64,000 nt of DNA, from assembly GCF_007341385.1 (NCBI RefSeq), contig NZ_VJYD01000005.1:1-64000 (forward strand), written 5' to 3'. This document shows, in pieces, positions 1-8,818 of the stretch (position 1 is its first letter; the number at the start of each line of letters is the position of its first letter). Below the pieces are notes generated by a model that saw only the letters and a program-made list of their open reading frames with translations, was not told where the DNA came from and did not search any database. The DNA comes from Flavobacterium daemonense. GTDB lineage: Bacteria; Bacteroidota; Bacteroidia; Flavobacteriales; Flavobacteriaceae. The position numbers were made by a program, and so were the translations under genes.

Positions 1-61
1 AGGACTCGAACCTAGAAAGACGGCACCAAAAACCGTAGTGTTACCATTACACCATAGACCA
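1..61 (-). tRNA. tRNA-Gln (TTG), 3' part cut by window edge
   Basis: The 61 bases are identical to positions 181-241 of the complete tRNA-Gln downstream, so this is a second copy lacking only its 3' acceptor end, which lies outside the window. On the minus strand it has the D-arm, an anticodon stem-loop with loop TTTTGGT (anticodon TTG, glutamine) and the T-arm GGTTCGAGTCC. It has its own promoter at 82-112, and a terminator at 137-168 separates it from the upstream copy. Confidence 0.93.
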
Positions 62-81
62 GCAATGCTGTTAAGCGGGTG

Positions 82-112
82 CAAAATTAAAACTTTATTT
101 AATTTATGCAAA
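82..112 (-). promoter_or_regulatory. Bacteroidota promoter of tRNA-Gln copy 1
   Basis: On the minus strand TTTG (109-112) and TAATTTTG (82-89) are 19 nt apart, matching the Bacteroidota -33/-7 consensus TTTG/TAnnTTTG. The -7 element lies about 20 nt before the mature tRNA 5' end. Confidence 0.75.
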
Positions 113-136
113 TTTTTAAGTCAACTTTTTTCATAA

Positions 137-168
137 AAAAAAGCCTCTCATTTCTGAGAGGCTTTTTA
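137..168 (-). terminator. Rho-independent terminator of tRNA-Gln copy 2
   Basis: A hairpin with arms AAGCCTCTCA and TGAGAGGCTT and a TTTC loop is followed on the minus strand by a run of T. It sits just 3' of the complete tRNA-Gln. Confidence 0.8.
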
Positions 169-170
169 TG

Positions 171-241
171 TTGGTCTACTAGGACTCGAACCTAGAAAGA
201 CGGCACCAAAAACCGTAGTGTTACCATTACACCATAGACCA
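171..241 (-). tRNA. tRNA-Gln (TTG)
   Basis: Complete 71-nt tRNA. The acceptor stem TGGTCTA/TAGACCA is perfect, the anticodon loop TTTTGGT gives anticodon TTG, and the T-arm contains GGTTCGAGTCC. The discriminator base is A and CCA is not encoded, so the tail must be added after transcription. It is followed by a terminator and a second, nearly identical tRNA-Gln unit. Confidence 0.95.
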
Positions 242-261
242 GCAATGCTGTTAAGCGAGTG

Positions 262-292
262 CAAATTTAGGGCTTTATTTAGTTTGCGCAAA
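262..292 (-). promoter_or_regulatory. Bacteroidota promoter of tRNA-Gln copy 2
   Basis: TTTG (289-292) and TAAATTTG (262-269) on the minus strand are separated by 19 nt, the same spacing as in front of copy 1. The promoter regions of the two copies are also similar in sequence, which suggests tandem duplication of the whole unit. Confidence 0.75.
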
Positions 293-486
293 CTTTTTAA
301 CCAAAAAAAATTATTTTTTTAGTTTTTTTTCACTTTGAAAATCTTGAAAACAACAGAAGCTCCTCATAAACAACAAATTACTTTTCAAAGATAGTTTTAT
401 AGAATTTTTTGTTAATGCTCGTTTCTTTACACAAAAAAACATTTTCTTTGTAGGATAGAAAACATACAAAATTTTAACACCTAAAT

Positions 487-3400
487 ATGGCACAATTCAA
501 TTTCAATAAATGGAATACAATTATTGGTTGGTTTGCATTTGCAATCGCTTTAATTACCTATACTTTAACTGTCGAACCATCAATGAGCTTTTGGGATTGT
601 GGTGAATATATTGCCACAGCAGCTAAACTAGAAGTTGGCCACCCACCAGGAGCACCTTTATTCCAAATGATGGGCGCATTTTTTGCAATGTTTGCTATAG
701 ATGCAAAACATGTGGCTGTGATGGTAAATATGATGTCTGTTTTTTCTAGTGCATTTACTATCTTATTTATGTTCTGGTCTTCGTCTATGATATTGAAAAA
801 GATTGTTGCCCGATTTGCAGAAATTGACAAAAACAATTCGATTGTAATTTTAGGAAGTTCTTTTGTTGGAGCATTGGCCTATACTTTCTCGGACAGCTTT
901 TGGTTCAATGCTGTAGAAGCAGAAGTTTATGCAATGGCATCCCTTTTAATTGCATTGCTTTTTTGGCTTGGTCTTCGTTGGGAACAAGACATGGATAAAC
1001 CAAAAGGAAATAAATGGCTTTTAATTATTTCATTAGTTGTAGGTCTTTCATTTGGTGTTCACTTTATGGCCTTATTGACTATTCCATCTATTGGTTTTCT
1101 ATATTACTTTAAGCATTATGAAAAAGTTACCATCAAAAATTTCCTTATTGCAAATGTTGTTGTAATCGGGATATTGTTGTTCATTTTTAAATTATTATTG
1201 CCTTTGACCATGGCATTTTTCGGAAAAACCGAAATATATATGGTTAACAGTTTAGGACTTCCTTTTAATTCTGGAACTATATTTGTTGCATTGCTTTTTG
1301 TAGCGTTCTTCTACTTTGGATTAAAATACACAAAACAAAAAGGTCTTATTTTTTATAACACCATTATTCTTTGTATTTTATTTATCCTGATCGGTTTCTC
1401 AACTTGGATGATGCTTCCTGTTCGTGCCAACGCAAATACAGTAATCAACGAAAACAAACCATCTGATGCTATTGAGGTTCTTGCCTATTACAATCGTGAG
1501 CAATATGGTGTAAACCCATTATTTTATGGACCACAATACACGGAATATTTTGCTGGGCTTGATGAGAAAACGCCTTATTTAGACAAGAAACCAAACTACG
1601 AAAGAGATTATAAAACTGGTAAATATATTATTACCAACAATTATAAAAACGCAGAACAAAACTCTGACGATAATCAAAAAACGATTCTACCAAGAATGTG
1701 GAGTACTGAAATGGCGCACATTCAGAATTATATCAACTTCACAAACCCGCCTAAGTTTAAAATCAATCCGAATTACGATTACGAAGAAGATTTAGCGAAA
1801 TATGGCATTGACGCAAGCCAATTAAGCGAAGATGAATACAATAAAGCGACTGCTCAATTGAGAAATGAAGTCGAAAAAACAGTTTCAGAGTTCAGAAAAG
1901 CATTCGCACAAAAACAAATTGACAACGAAGGCTATGTTAAATTCTTAAAAAGCTATGGACAATATTTGATTATTGAAAAACCGACGACTACTGATAACTT
2001 CGCTTTTATGTTCGAATATCAATTTGGATATATGTATTGGAGATATTTGATGTGGAACTTTGTCGGACGTCAAAACGATGTTCAAGGAAAATATGACAAC
2101 TTAGATGGAAACTGGATCAGCGGCATTAAAGCACTTGATTCGCTTCATTTAGGTTCTCAAGACAAACTGCCTTCAGATGTTTTAAACAACAAAGGTCGTA
2201 ATGTTTATTATTTCCTTCCTTTTATTTTAGGGCTTATTGGAATAATGTATCACGCGAATAAAGACCTTAAGAGTTTTTATGTACTTTTAGCATTATTCTT
2301 ATTTACTGGTATTGCCTTAAAAATTTATTTGAACGAAAGACCATTTGAACCTCGTGAAAGAGATTATGCTCTTGTTGGATCGTTTTATGTGTTTGCAATC
2401 TGGATAGGTTTTGGAGTATATTCTTTATATGAAAGCATTCAAAAATATCTTGCTCCAAAGATAGCTGGACCAGTAATTATTGCTGCTTCTCTATTAGCCG
2501 CTCCTGTTTTAATGGCTTCTCAAAACTGGGACGATCATGATAGATCAAACAGATATACAGCTGTTGCCATGGCAAAAGCCTATTTAAGTTCTTGCGATAA
2601 AGACGCGATTTTATTTACCATTGGAGATAACGACACTTTCCCACTATGGTATGCACAGGAAATAGAGCATTTTAGAACCGACGTTAAAATCGTAAATACT
2701 AGTTTATTTATGACGGACTGGTATATTGACCAGATGAAAGCAAAAGCTTATGAATCTGATCCATTGCCTATATCTTTTACACATGATGATTATGTTGGGG
2801 ATAAATTGGACTACGTAGCGCATATTGAAAAAATTGACACACGCTGGAACATAACTGATTTTATCAATTTTATCAAAAATCCAAAATCAACTGTTGGTCT
2901 TCAAAATGGACAAACAATTCATTTCTATCCAACAAACAAAATCAGAGTACCTGTTGACAAAAATGTGATCCTTAAAAATAAAGTCGTAAATCCAAAATAC
3001 AGCGATTCTATCGTGCCATATTTAGATATTGACATTAAAGGAAGCGCACTTTACAAAAACCGCTTAATGATGCTAGATATTTTGGCAAATAACAATTGGA
3101 AACGCCCTATTTATTTCAGTGGAGGTGCTTTTGATGATGAAGATTATTTATGGCTGAAAGACTATTTGCAATTAGACGGAATGGTTTACAAATTAGTTCC
3201 TGTTCGAAATGTACCGTCAAAAGATGGCGGACCAATGGATATGGGACAAATTGATGCAGATAAAATGTACAATATCGTAATGAAATGGGATTGGGGCAAC
3301 AGTGAAAGCGAAAAAATCTACCATGATCCCGAAACCAGAAGAAACAGTATTACTTACCGTACAAACCTTTCTCGTTTAATGGATCAGCTTATTGCTGAAG

Positions 3401-3768
3401 GCAAAATTGACAAAGCTAAAAATGTAATTAATTTAGCAATGACAAAAATGCCATTGGATAAATTTGGTTATTATTCACTAGTTGAACCTTTTGCAAATGG
3501 ATATTACAAAGTAGGAGAAACTGCAAAAGCTCAGGATCTGCTTAATAAACTGGTTACAAAATACAATGAAAACCTGAACTATTATGCAACATTGCCTCCT
3601 GGTGACCAGACTGATCTTGCAATGGATATTATAACTGACATCGAGCGCTACAGAAGTCTTTTACAAGTAATGCACCGTAATAACGACACGGCCTTTTTTG
3701 AAAAACACAAAAAGACTTTTAATACGTATGTAAATGTATTCGAACGTTTTGGACGCGAAAAAGAATAA
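487..3768 (+). CDS. DUF2723 polytopic membrane protein
   Basis: A 1093-residue protein with about a dozen hydrophobic segments in residues 10-340 and 575-690, then a long soluble C-terminal part. The N-terminus carries the DUF2723 signature: FWDCGE at 35-40 and GHPPGAP at 51-57. A second conserved block, FEPRERDYA, lies near residue 620, followed by a soluble domain starting with IGDNDTFPLW. The family is widespread in Bacteroidota and resembles protein O-mannosyltransferase-type membrane enzymes; a glycosyltransferase role is inference. A helical repeat-like tail (about 960-1093) could bind partners. It stands alone between the tRNA genes and a terminator. Confidence 0.85.
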   Translation: MAQFNFNKWNTIIGWFAFAIALITYTLTVEPSMSFWDCGEYIATAAKLEVGHPPGAPLFQMMGAFFAMFAIDAKHVAVMVNMMSVFSSAFTILFMFWSSSMILKKIVARFAEIDKNNSIVILGSSFVGALAYTFSDSFWFNAVEAEVYAMASLLIALLFWLGLRWEQDMDKPKGNKWLLIISLVVGLSFGVHFMALLTIPSIGFLYYFKHYEKVTIKNFLIANVVVIGILLFIFKLLLPLTMAFFGKTEIYMVNSLGLPFNSGTIFVALLFVAFFYFGLKYTKQKGLIFYNTIILCILFILIGFSTWMMLPVRANANTVINENKPSDAIEVLAYYNREQYGVNPLFYGPQYTEYFAGLDEKTPYLDKKPNYERDYKTGKYIITNNYKNAEQNSDDNQKTILPRMWSTEMAHIQNYINFTNPPKFKINPNYDYEEDLAKYGIDASQLSEDEYNKATAQLRNEVEKTVSEFRKAFAQKQIDNEGYVKFLKSYGQYLIIEKPTTTDNFAFMFEYQFGYMYWRYLMWNFVGRQNDVQGKYDNLDGNWISGIKALDSLHLGSQDKLPSDVLNNKGRNVYYFLPFILGLIGIMYHANKDLKSFYVLLALFLFTGIALKIYLNERPFEPRERDYALVGSFYVFAIWIGFGVYSLYESIQKYLAPKIAGPVIIAASLLAAPVLMASQNWDDHDRSNRYTAVAMAKAYLSSCDKDAILFTIGDNDTFPLWYAQEIEHFRTDVKIVNTSLFMTDWYIDQMKAKAYESDPLPISFTHDDYVGDKLDYVAHIEKIDTRWNITDFINFIKNPKSTVGLQNGQTIHFYPTNKIRVPVDKNVILKNKVVNPKYSDSIVPYLDIDIKGSALYKNRLMMLDILANNNWKRPIYFSGGAFDDEDYLWLKDYLQLDGMVYKLVPVRNVPSKDGGPMDMGQIDADKMYNIVMKWDWGNSESEKIYHDPETRRNSITYRTNLSRLMDQLIAEGKIDKAKNVINLAMTKMPLDKFGYYSLVEPFANGYYKVGETAKAQDLLNKLVTKYNENLNYYATLPPGDQTDLAMDIITDIERYRSLLQVMHRNNDTAFFEKHKKTFNTYVNVFERFGREKE

Positions 3769-3791
3769 TAATATACGAAAAATATACTGAT

Positions 3792-3836
3792 TAAAAAAAT
3801 GCAGTGCTTTTAGATAAATAGCACTGCATTTTTTAA
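3792..3836 (+). terminator. Terminator after the DUF2723 gene
   Basis: A perfect stem AAAAAATGCAGTGCT / AGCACTGCATTTTTT encloses an 11-nt loop and ends in T-rich DNA 24 nt after the stop codon. Confidence 0.75.
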
Positions 3837-3865
3837 TTTTACAGTATCTGTAAATCCATTTCAAA

Positions 3866-4504
3866 ATGAGCTTTTATTGGGTCAAAACAAATTCATTTAT
3901 AAAAAGGGTATTTTCTAAATATTGTTGGGATATTCCAAACAAAGAAAAGAAAATATACCTCACATTTGATGATGGCCCTACTCCAGAAGTTACAGAATGG
4001 GTTTTATCTGAATTGAAAAAATTTGACGCAAAAGCAACTTTCTTCTGCATAGGCAAAAACATTAATGCAAATGCGACTTTATTTGAAAGACTAATCGCTG
4101 AAGGACACGCCATTGGCAACCATACAATGAATCATATTAATGGATGGAAAAGCCAAACCAGCGAATATATTGAAAATGTAAAAAACTGCGCTTCCATTTT
4201 AGCCAACGAACAAAAATTAAACAGTTTATTGTTTCGTCCTCCTTATGGAAAAATCAAAAAAGCGCAATCTAAAATTTTGCGAAATCTTGGTTATAAAATA
4301 ATAATGTGGGATGTTTTAAGCGCTGATTTCGACCAATCTATTACGCCAGAAAAATGCCTTGAAAACGTGACAAAAAATGTAACGTCAGGAAGTGTAATTG
4401 TTTTTCATGACAGTATTAAAGCATCGCAAAATTTAAAATTTGCTTTACCTAAAACTTTGCATTTTTTAAAAGAAAATGGATATGCTTTTGATGTTATTCA
4501 TTAG
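3866..4504 (+). CDS. Polysaccharide deacetylase (NodB domain, CE4)
   Basis: A 212-residue CE4-family deacetylase. The metal and catalytic motifs are intact: TFDDGPTP at 33-40 (catalytic and metal-binding Asp), GNHTMNH with His86 and His90 as metal ligands, FRPPYGK at 123-129, and VFHDS with His181. The family removes N- or O-acetyl groups from chitin, peptidoglycan or other acetylated sugars in a metal-dependent reaction. No clear signal peptide is visible, so its location is uncertain. The neighbours do not reveal a substrate. It converges on the thioredoxin-like gene. Confidence 0.9.
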   Translation: MSFYWVKTNSFIKRVFSKYCWDIPNKEKKIYLTFDDGPTPEVTEWVLSELKKFDAKATFFCIGKNINANATLFERLIAEGHAIGNHTMNHINGWKSQTSEYIENVKNCASILANEQKLNSLLFRPPYGKIKKAQSKILRNLGYKIIMWDVLSADFDQSITPEKCLENVTKNVTSGSVIVFHDSIKASQNLKFALPKTLHFLKENGYAFDVIH

Positions 4505-4522
4505 AAAACATCGAAAGTCTTT

Positions 4523-4825
4523 TTATTGATTAAATTGTTCTTGAACAATTCCGATAATTGTATTGGCATCAAGTTCACCTGACTGCCTCCAGATCATTTG
4601 TCCTTCTTTATAAATCATAAGTGTCGGAAGACCCTTAATACGAAGAGCCTCAGCCAGTTCTTGATTCTTATCTACATCAATTTTGATTACTTTGGCTTTG
4701 TCGCCAAGTGCAGCCGCAACATCCTTAATTACTGGATGCATAGAAACTGAAGATTCGTTCCAATCTGTGTAAAAGTCAATCAACACAGGGACTTGAGCAT
4801 TTATTAGTTCTCCAAATTTTGACAT
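4523..4825 (-). CDS. Thioredoxin-fold protein lacking all cysteines
   Basis: A 100-residue thioredoxin-like protein. The fold markers are present: the beta strand VLIDFYTDW, the helix after the active-site position, KVIKIDVD, and the cis-proline loop GLPTLMIY (Pro67). Where thioredoxin has WCGPC this protein has W22-N-E-S-S26, and there is no cysteine anywhere. It cannot act as a disulfide reductase. A chaperone-like or protein-binding role is possible but is inference. The reading of Asn23 and Ser26 codons was checked directly on the minus strand (TGG AAC GAA TCT TCA). Confidence 0.88.
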   Translation of the reverse strand: MSKFGELINAQVPVLIDFYTDWNESSVSMHPVIKDVAAALGDKAKVIKIDVDKNQELAEALRIKGLPTLMIYKEGQMIWRQSGELDANTIIGIVQEQFNQ

Positions 4826-4898
4826 AAAACCAAAAATTTAAATTTTTTAATTTACTACAAAGAGGCAAATATTCTACAAATGTAGCATTTTTAACGAA

Positions 4899-6134
4899 TT
4901 AAGCCACATTGTTGCCTTTTTTTAGTTCTATCACTGTTATTTCGGGCATGATACCAACTCTTCCTGGATAGGCATGAAACCCAAATCCACGGTTAACATA
5001 AATGTATCTTCCAGCTGTTTCGTACAATCCCGCCCATTGTTTGTAAATGTATTGTGCAAGACTCCATTTAAAATAACCCGGAATTTCGATTCCGAACTGC
5101 ATACCATGTGTATGGCCCGCAAGCGTTAAATGAAAATTTTTAGGATGCTTATTAATTTCAGCGTCCCAATGGCTTGGATCGTGGCTCATTAAAATTTTAA
5201 AATCTTCCTGTGCAACATTCTCAGAAGCTTTATGCAAATCACCTGCTTTTTTAAAATTAACGCCCCAATTCTCTACTCCAATTAAAGCAATTTTATCACT
5301 ACCTTTTTGAATATAAGTATGCTCGTTCAACATTAAGTCAAAACCAATTTGACCATATAAACTCTTGATTTGCTTAAAATTTTCTTCTTTTTGCTTTTCA
5401 GATGGCCATGTAACATATTCACCATAATCATGATTTCCTAAAACCGCAAACTTGCCGTATTTATAATTTTTGATTCTCTTGAAAGTTTCCAGCCACGGAA
5501 GCATTTCTTTCGCATGCGTATTTACAATATCGCCTGTAAACAAAATCATATCTGCCTCTTGCTGATTGATCAAGTCGATTGCATAATTTATCTTTTCTGG
5601 ATTATCAAAACTTCCACTGTGAACATCTGAAATCTGTGTGATTCTAAAACCATCAAAAGCATCTGGAAGATCAGGAAAAAAGATGGTTTGTTTGATTACC
5701 TTGAAATTATATTTTCCTTCAAAAATTCCGTAAATCAAAGACAAAAATGGTACAGCAGCCAATCCTAATGCAAGTTGGCTAATAAACTTTCTTCTGTCTG
5801 GCATGATTTCTTTTCGTGGTGCATTGTAAACGAAATAATTTACAATACTTGCCCCAATTCTAAAAATATCTTCACTGAACATAATCAATGTCAGTACAAT
5901 TTTTGGAACATAAATCAAAAGCATTAATCCCGTCGTAAACATAAATTGTTTTGTTTGTCCGACAGAACGATCAACTTGCGAGAAAGAATATATGATAAAA
6001 GCTAAAAGCAACGCACTTATGATCTGGTAGCTTATTAAAACCCATCTTACTTTAATGAGAGTTCGAAAAGCTTGATAGGAATAAAATTCAATAAACAGAA
6101 AAAGGGCGCAAAGAATTATAAAACGAAAAATCAT
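4899..6134 (-). CDS. Membrane-anchored calcineurin-like metallophosphoesterase
   Basis: A 411-residue protein with three to four N-terminal membrane segments (about 1-20, 32-52, 66-90, 118-137) and a C-terminal metallophosphoesterase domain. All family motifs are present: ISDVHSG (about 168-174), TGDIVN (about 200-205), GNHDYG (233-238), MSHDPSHW and the final GHTHG. This is the two-metal phosphoesterase architecture of the YkuE/YaeI-like group; some members hydrolyse lipid phosphoesters such as UDP-diacylglucosamine. The substrate here is not deducible. The segment RRKFISQ before the last hydrophobic stretch resembles a Tat motif but is internal. Confidence 0.88.
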   Translation of the reverse strand: MIFRFIILCALFLFIEFYSYQAFRTLIKVRWVLISYQIISALLLAFIIYSFSQVDRSVGQTKQFMFTTGLMLLIYVPKIVLTLIMFSEDIFRIGASIVNYFVYNAPRKEIMPDRRKFISQLALGLAAVPFLSLIYGIFEGKYNFKVIKQTIFFPDLPDAFDGFRITQISDVHSGSFDNPEKINYAIDLINQQEADMILFTGDIVNTHAKEMLPWLETFKRIKNYKYGKFAVLGNHDYGEYVTWPSEKQKEENFKQIKSLYGQIGFDLMLNEHTYIQKGSDKIALIGVENWGVNFKKAGDLHKASENVAQEDFKILMSHDPSHWDAEINKHPKNFHLTLAGHTHGMQFGIEIPGYFKWSLAQYIYKQWAGLYETAGRYIYVNRGFGFHAYPGRVGIMPEITVIELKKGNNVA

Positions 6135-6216
6135 TAGTTATAGTTTTAAGCAAAGTAACAAAGAATGAAAATTTTATTGCTTTTTATTATCAAAAATTTA
6201 ACTCAATATAAAGAAC

Positions 6217-6248
6217 AAAAAGCTGGCAGATTTCTCTGCCAGCTTTTT
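6217..6248 (-). terminator. Terminator after small secreted protein gene
   Basis: A 14-bp perfect stem, AAAAAGCTGGCAGA / TCTGCCAGCTTTTT with a TTTC loop, lies 66 nt past the stop codon of the 6314-6499 gene. Confidence 0.75.
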
Positions 6249-6313
6249 CTCTACCAAATTTTTTAAAACCTTTTATAAACCAAAACCATGTTTGCAGAGC
6301 AAACCTGTGTCTT

Positions 6314-6499
6314 TTATTTTTGAGCTTTTGCTGCTTCTGGCTTAGCTGCCTCTGCTTTTTTAGCTTTTTTATCAGCTTTTTTGTCTTTTTTAGGAGCTTT
6401 AGCTTCTTTTGCTGGAGCGGTTTGAGCTGGAGTTGTTTGAGCGTTTACCATTGCCACTGTTCCTAGAACAGCTACTGCTAGCATTACAATTTTTTTCAT
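6314..6499 (-). CDS. Small secreted Lys/Ala-rich protein, copy 1
   Basis: A 61-residue protein: a signal peptide (MKKIVMLAVAVLGTVAMVNA, cleavage predicted before QTT), then a low-complexity, highly basic tail made of Lys, Ala, Pro and Gln. It is paralogous to the products at 8819-9010 and 9062-9277, sharing the LGT(S/V)xMVxA signal end, PAKEAKA and KADKK blocks. The composition recalls enterobacterial acid-shock protein Asr, but that is resemblance, not homology. Its promoter (6545-6582) carries a tandem direct repeat that fits the adjacent OmpR-type regulator. Confidence 0.8.
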   Translation of the reverse strand: MKKIVMLAVAVLGTVAMVNAQTTPAQTAPAKEAKAPKKDKKADKKAKKAEAAKPEAAKAQK

Positions 6500-6544
6500 A
6501 ATTTAATTTTTTTTTTTGCTGATTATTGTTTCATTATTATACCT

Positions 6545-6582
6545 CAAAGATAGAATCACAAAATGAAGTTTAAATGAAGTTT
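6545..6582 (-). promoter_or_regulatory. Promoter with tandem 11-bp operator, small protein copy 1
   Basis: On the plus strand AAATGAAGTTT occurs twice head to tail (6561-6571, 6572-6582). Reading on the minus strand, the repeats are followed by a -7 element TATCTTTG (6545-6552). The core AATGAAG begins 9 nt beyond the -7 element, where the -33 element would sit, and no TTTG is present there. Tandem 11-bp repeats replacing the -33 element are typical of PhoB/OmpR-family activator sites. Confidence 0.6.
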
Positions 6583-6606
6583 GAATGCATGTGAAAAAAT
6601 TAACTT

Positions 6607-7944
6607 TTAATTATGTTTTGCAGCTTCTGGAAGCAATAATGTGAAGGTTGTTCCTTCATTTATTTTAGAAATAACTTTGATTTCGATATGATGAAAAGAA
6701 GCAATACTTTCTGCAATGGCCAGCCCTAACCCTTGCCCATCCTGATCTGAACTTATTCTCGTAAATCTATTGAATATTTTTTCGAGATGCGCTTCACTCA
6801 TCCCAAGACCAGAGTCGGCAATTGAAATAAAGTAGCGGCCTTTTTCAAAACCATCTTCTATATTGATATTTCCATTAGGTCGATTGTATTTTATTGCATT
6901 GGTTACCAAATTATAAACCAAAATATGAATCAGCGTTTTATTTCCGGTAAAAGCATAATCGTACTTCATATGATTTTCAAAATGAATTTCTCGATCATCC
7001 ATGCGATCTTGAAAATCAGACTGCAGATCATTTATGATTTCATGAAAATTGATGTTTTCATTTGCTTCATATTGGTTGTTTTCGATTCGGGAAATCAAAA
7101 GCAGATTATTTATAATTTTTTTCAACATATCGAGCGTCTTCAAAGAACCTGCAATTTTATCAACAGCATTATCATCCAAAGATTCATTTTGCAATAAATT
7201 TTCAAATTTGTTTTTTAGCAAAGCAATTGGGGTAAGCAATTCGTGAGAAACATTGGATATAAATTGTTTTTCTTTTTTGAAAAGCTCTGCAATTCTATCC
7301 ATCATTTGATTTAAAACCAAATCCAGTTCTCTAAAATCTCTTGATTTTGCTTTTATTGGTGTGTGATCAAAAGCTTCAGGCTCATTGACTCGCCTTATTT
7401 TGGTATCGATGATTTTATAAAAAGGCTTAAGCAGATATTCAATATAAACGGTATCTGCTAAAAAAGTAGCGAGCAGAATCACCACTAAAACTATAATAAT
7501 AAAGAATCTAATAATAAAGGTAAGATCATTTACTTCACTCAAACTACTGCCGATTTCCAACTGATAATCCTGATTTTCGTATGTAAAATGATATTGCAGA
7601 ATTCGGTATTCATTTTCTTCACCTTCAATAATTCGGAATTCATTACTAAAGAATGTTTTTTTGTCATTCCCTTTTACAGGAACTTTTGAGAGCACAAGAA
7701 ATTCGCTGTGCAATGTAGAAAACTGAGAATATGTTTCGGTCGAATCATCGGCGTTTTCAATAAAGTCATTGATTTCCTTTTGATTCAAATTATCTATAAA
7801 TTTTTTCTTCTTTTCAATCAGTCCGTTATTAATGTGTCTGTAAACTACATTTTCGACTAAAATTGGCAGCATCAGCCATAAAATCAAAATCACCAACAAA
7901 CGTGTCAGTGCATTAAAAATAGCTAATTGATGTTTTATCTTCAC
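6607..7944 (-). CDS. Sensor histidine kinase (partner of 7957-8631)
   Basis: A 445-residue membrane histidine kinase. It has an N-terminal membrane helix (about 10-30), a periplasmic sensor region of about 115 residues, a second helix (about 145-168), a HAMP-like linker, the HisKA box SNVSHELLTP with the phospho-accepting His near 235, and an ATPase domain with N box LVTNAIKYN, G1 DSGLGMS, and G2 GQGLGLAIA. It starts 12 nt after the response-regulator stop, so the two are co-transcribed. The sensor region has no recognisable ligand motif. The flanking small secreted protein genes are the likely output. Confidence 0.93.
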   Translation of the reverse strand: MKIKHQLAIFNALTRLLVILILWLMLPILVENVVYRHINNGLIEKKKKFIDNLNQKEINDFIENADDSTETYSQFSTLHSEFLVLSKVPVKGNDKKTFFSNEFRIIEGEENEYRILQYHFTYENQDYQLEIGSSLSEVNDLTFIIRFFIIIVLVVILLATFLADTVYIEYLLKPFYKIIDTKIRRVNEPEAFDHTPIKAKSRDFRELDLVLNQMMDRIAELFKKEKQFISNVSHELLTPIALLKNKFENLLQNESLDDNAVDKIAGSLKTLDMLKKIINNLLLISRIENNQYEANENINFHEIINDLQSDFQDRMDDREIHFENHMKYDYAFTGNKTLIHILVYNLVTNAIKYNRPNGNINIEDGFEKGRYFISIADSGLGMSEAHLEKIFNRFTRISSDQDGQGLGLAIAESIASFHHIEIKVISKINEGTTFTLLLPEAAKHN

Positions 7945-7956
7945 ACGTTTACTTTT

Positions 7957-8631
7957 TTATTCGCTTATGCGATAACCCACATTTCGAACTGTTTCAAACC
8001 AATCTATAGATCTATGTTTATCTAGCTTCTTGCGGAGATTACGAACGTGAACATCGATAAAATTAGAATCAGAATTAACTTCAAGAATGTCGCCCCAAAT
8101 ATGTTCCGTCAATTGAAGTCTTGTAATAACCCTGTTTTTATTTAAAACCAAATATTGAAAAATATCAAATTCTTTTTTGGTCAAACTTAACGGCACTTCA
8201 TTATAACTGACTTTATAATCTTGAAGTTGCAGTAAAAAGCCATGAATACTTAAACTATTTACAGTAAAACCATGCATCCTGCGAATCACAGCAAACAATC
8301 TGGCGCTTAGTTCAGTCAGAGCAAATGGTTTAGTCAAATAATCATCGGCGCCTAAATGAAGTCCATTGATTCTGTCGTCTAATTCGCCGCGAGCCGTGAG
8401 TACAATTACTGCCATTTTTGACTTTGTTTTTCGAACCGCCTGCAAAACCTCAAAACCATCGCCGTCTGGCAATCCCAAATCAAGCAGCATTGCGTCATAA
8501 TCATTGCTGGCAACTTCTTCAAGAGCATCCTCACAAGTATGAGTTATTTTACAAACATAACCTGCATTACACAAAAAGTCGTAAACCTCTGCAGCAAGTT
8601 CCTTATTATCTTCAACAATCAAAATATTCAT
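7957..8631 (-). CDS. OmpR/PhoB-family response regulator
   Basis: A 224-residue response regulator with receiver domain (acidic ILIVEDN at the start, phospho-acceptor Asp in MLLDLGLPDGDG near residue 51, switch Thr in VLTARGE, Lys in YLTKPF) and a C-terminal winged helix ending in IDVHVRNLRKKL and TVRNVGYRI. The ATG at 8631 is preferred because it places MNILIVED at the N-terminus as in the family; a TTG 21 nt upstream would add seven residues. It is first in an operon with the kinase. It probably binds the tandem AATGAAG-N4 repeats found before two neighbouring genes (inference). Confidence 0.93.
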   Translation of the reverse strand: MNILIVEDNKELAAEVYDFLCNAGYVCKITHTCEDALEEVASNDYDAMLLDLGLPDGDGFEVLQAVRKTKSKMAVIVLTARGELDDRINGLHLGADDYLTKPFALTELSARLFAVIRRMHGFTVNSLSIHGFLLQLQDYKVSYNEVPLSLTKKEFDIFQYLVLNKNRVITRLQLTEHIWGDILEVNSDSNFIDVHVRNLRKKLDKHRSIDWFETVRNVGYRISE

Positions 8632-8707
8632 AGATACAGCTATTAAGCGCAATTAAATTTAAGCAATTTTAAAAAATCCCGTAGCGCATTATTAAAAAAT
8701 TAACGAA

Positions 8708-8741
8708 TAAAAAAAGCTGACAAATTTCTTCATCAGCTTTT
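8708..8741 (-). terminator. Terminator after small protein copies 2 and 3
   Basis: Stem AAAAAGCTGA / TCAGCTTTTT with a 12-nt loop, downstream of the 8819-9010 gene. The stem resembles the terminator at 6217-6248, consistent with duplication of the whole unit. Confidence 0.65.
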
Positions 8742-8818
8742 TCAACCGCATTCTCCATAAACCATTATTCTTGTTTTGCTTTCTTTACGACGCAATGAAA
8801 ACAAATCAAAAACAATTT

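Noticed and set aside
3661..3864. 67-residue minus-strand ORF at the end of the DUF2723 gene
   Set aside because: Antisense to coding sequence and a terminator, no promoter or family match.
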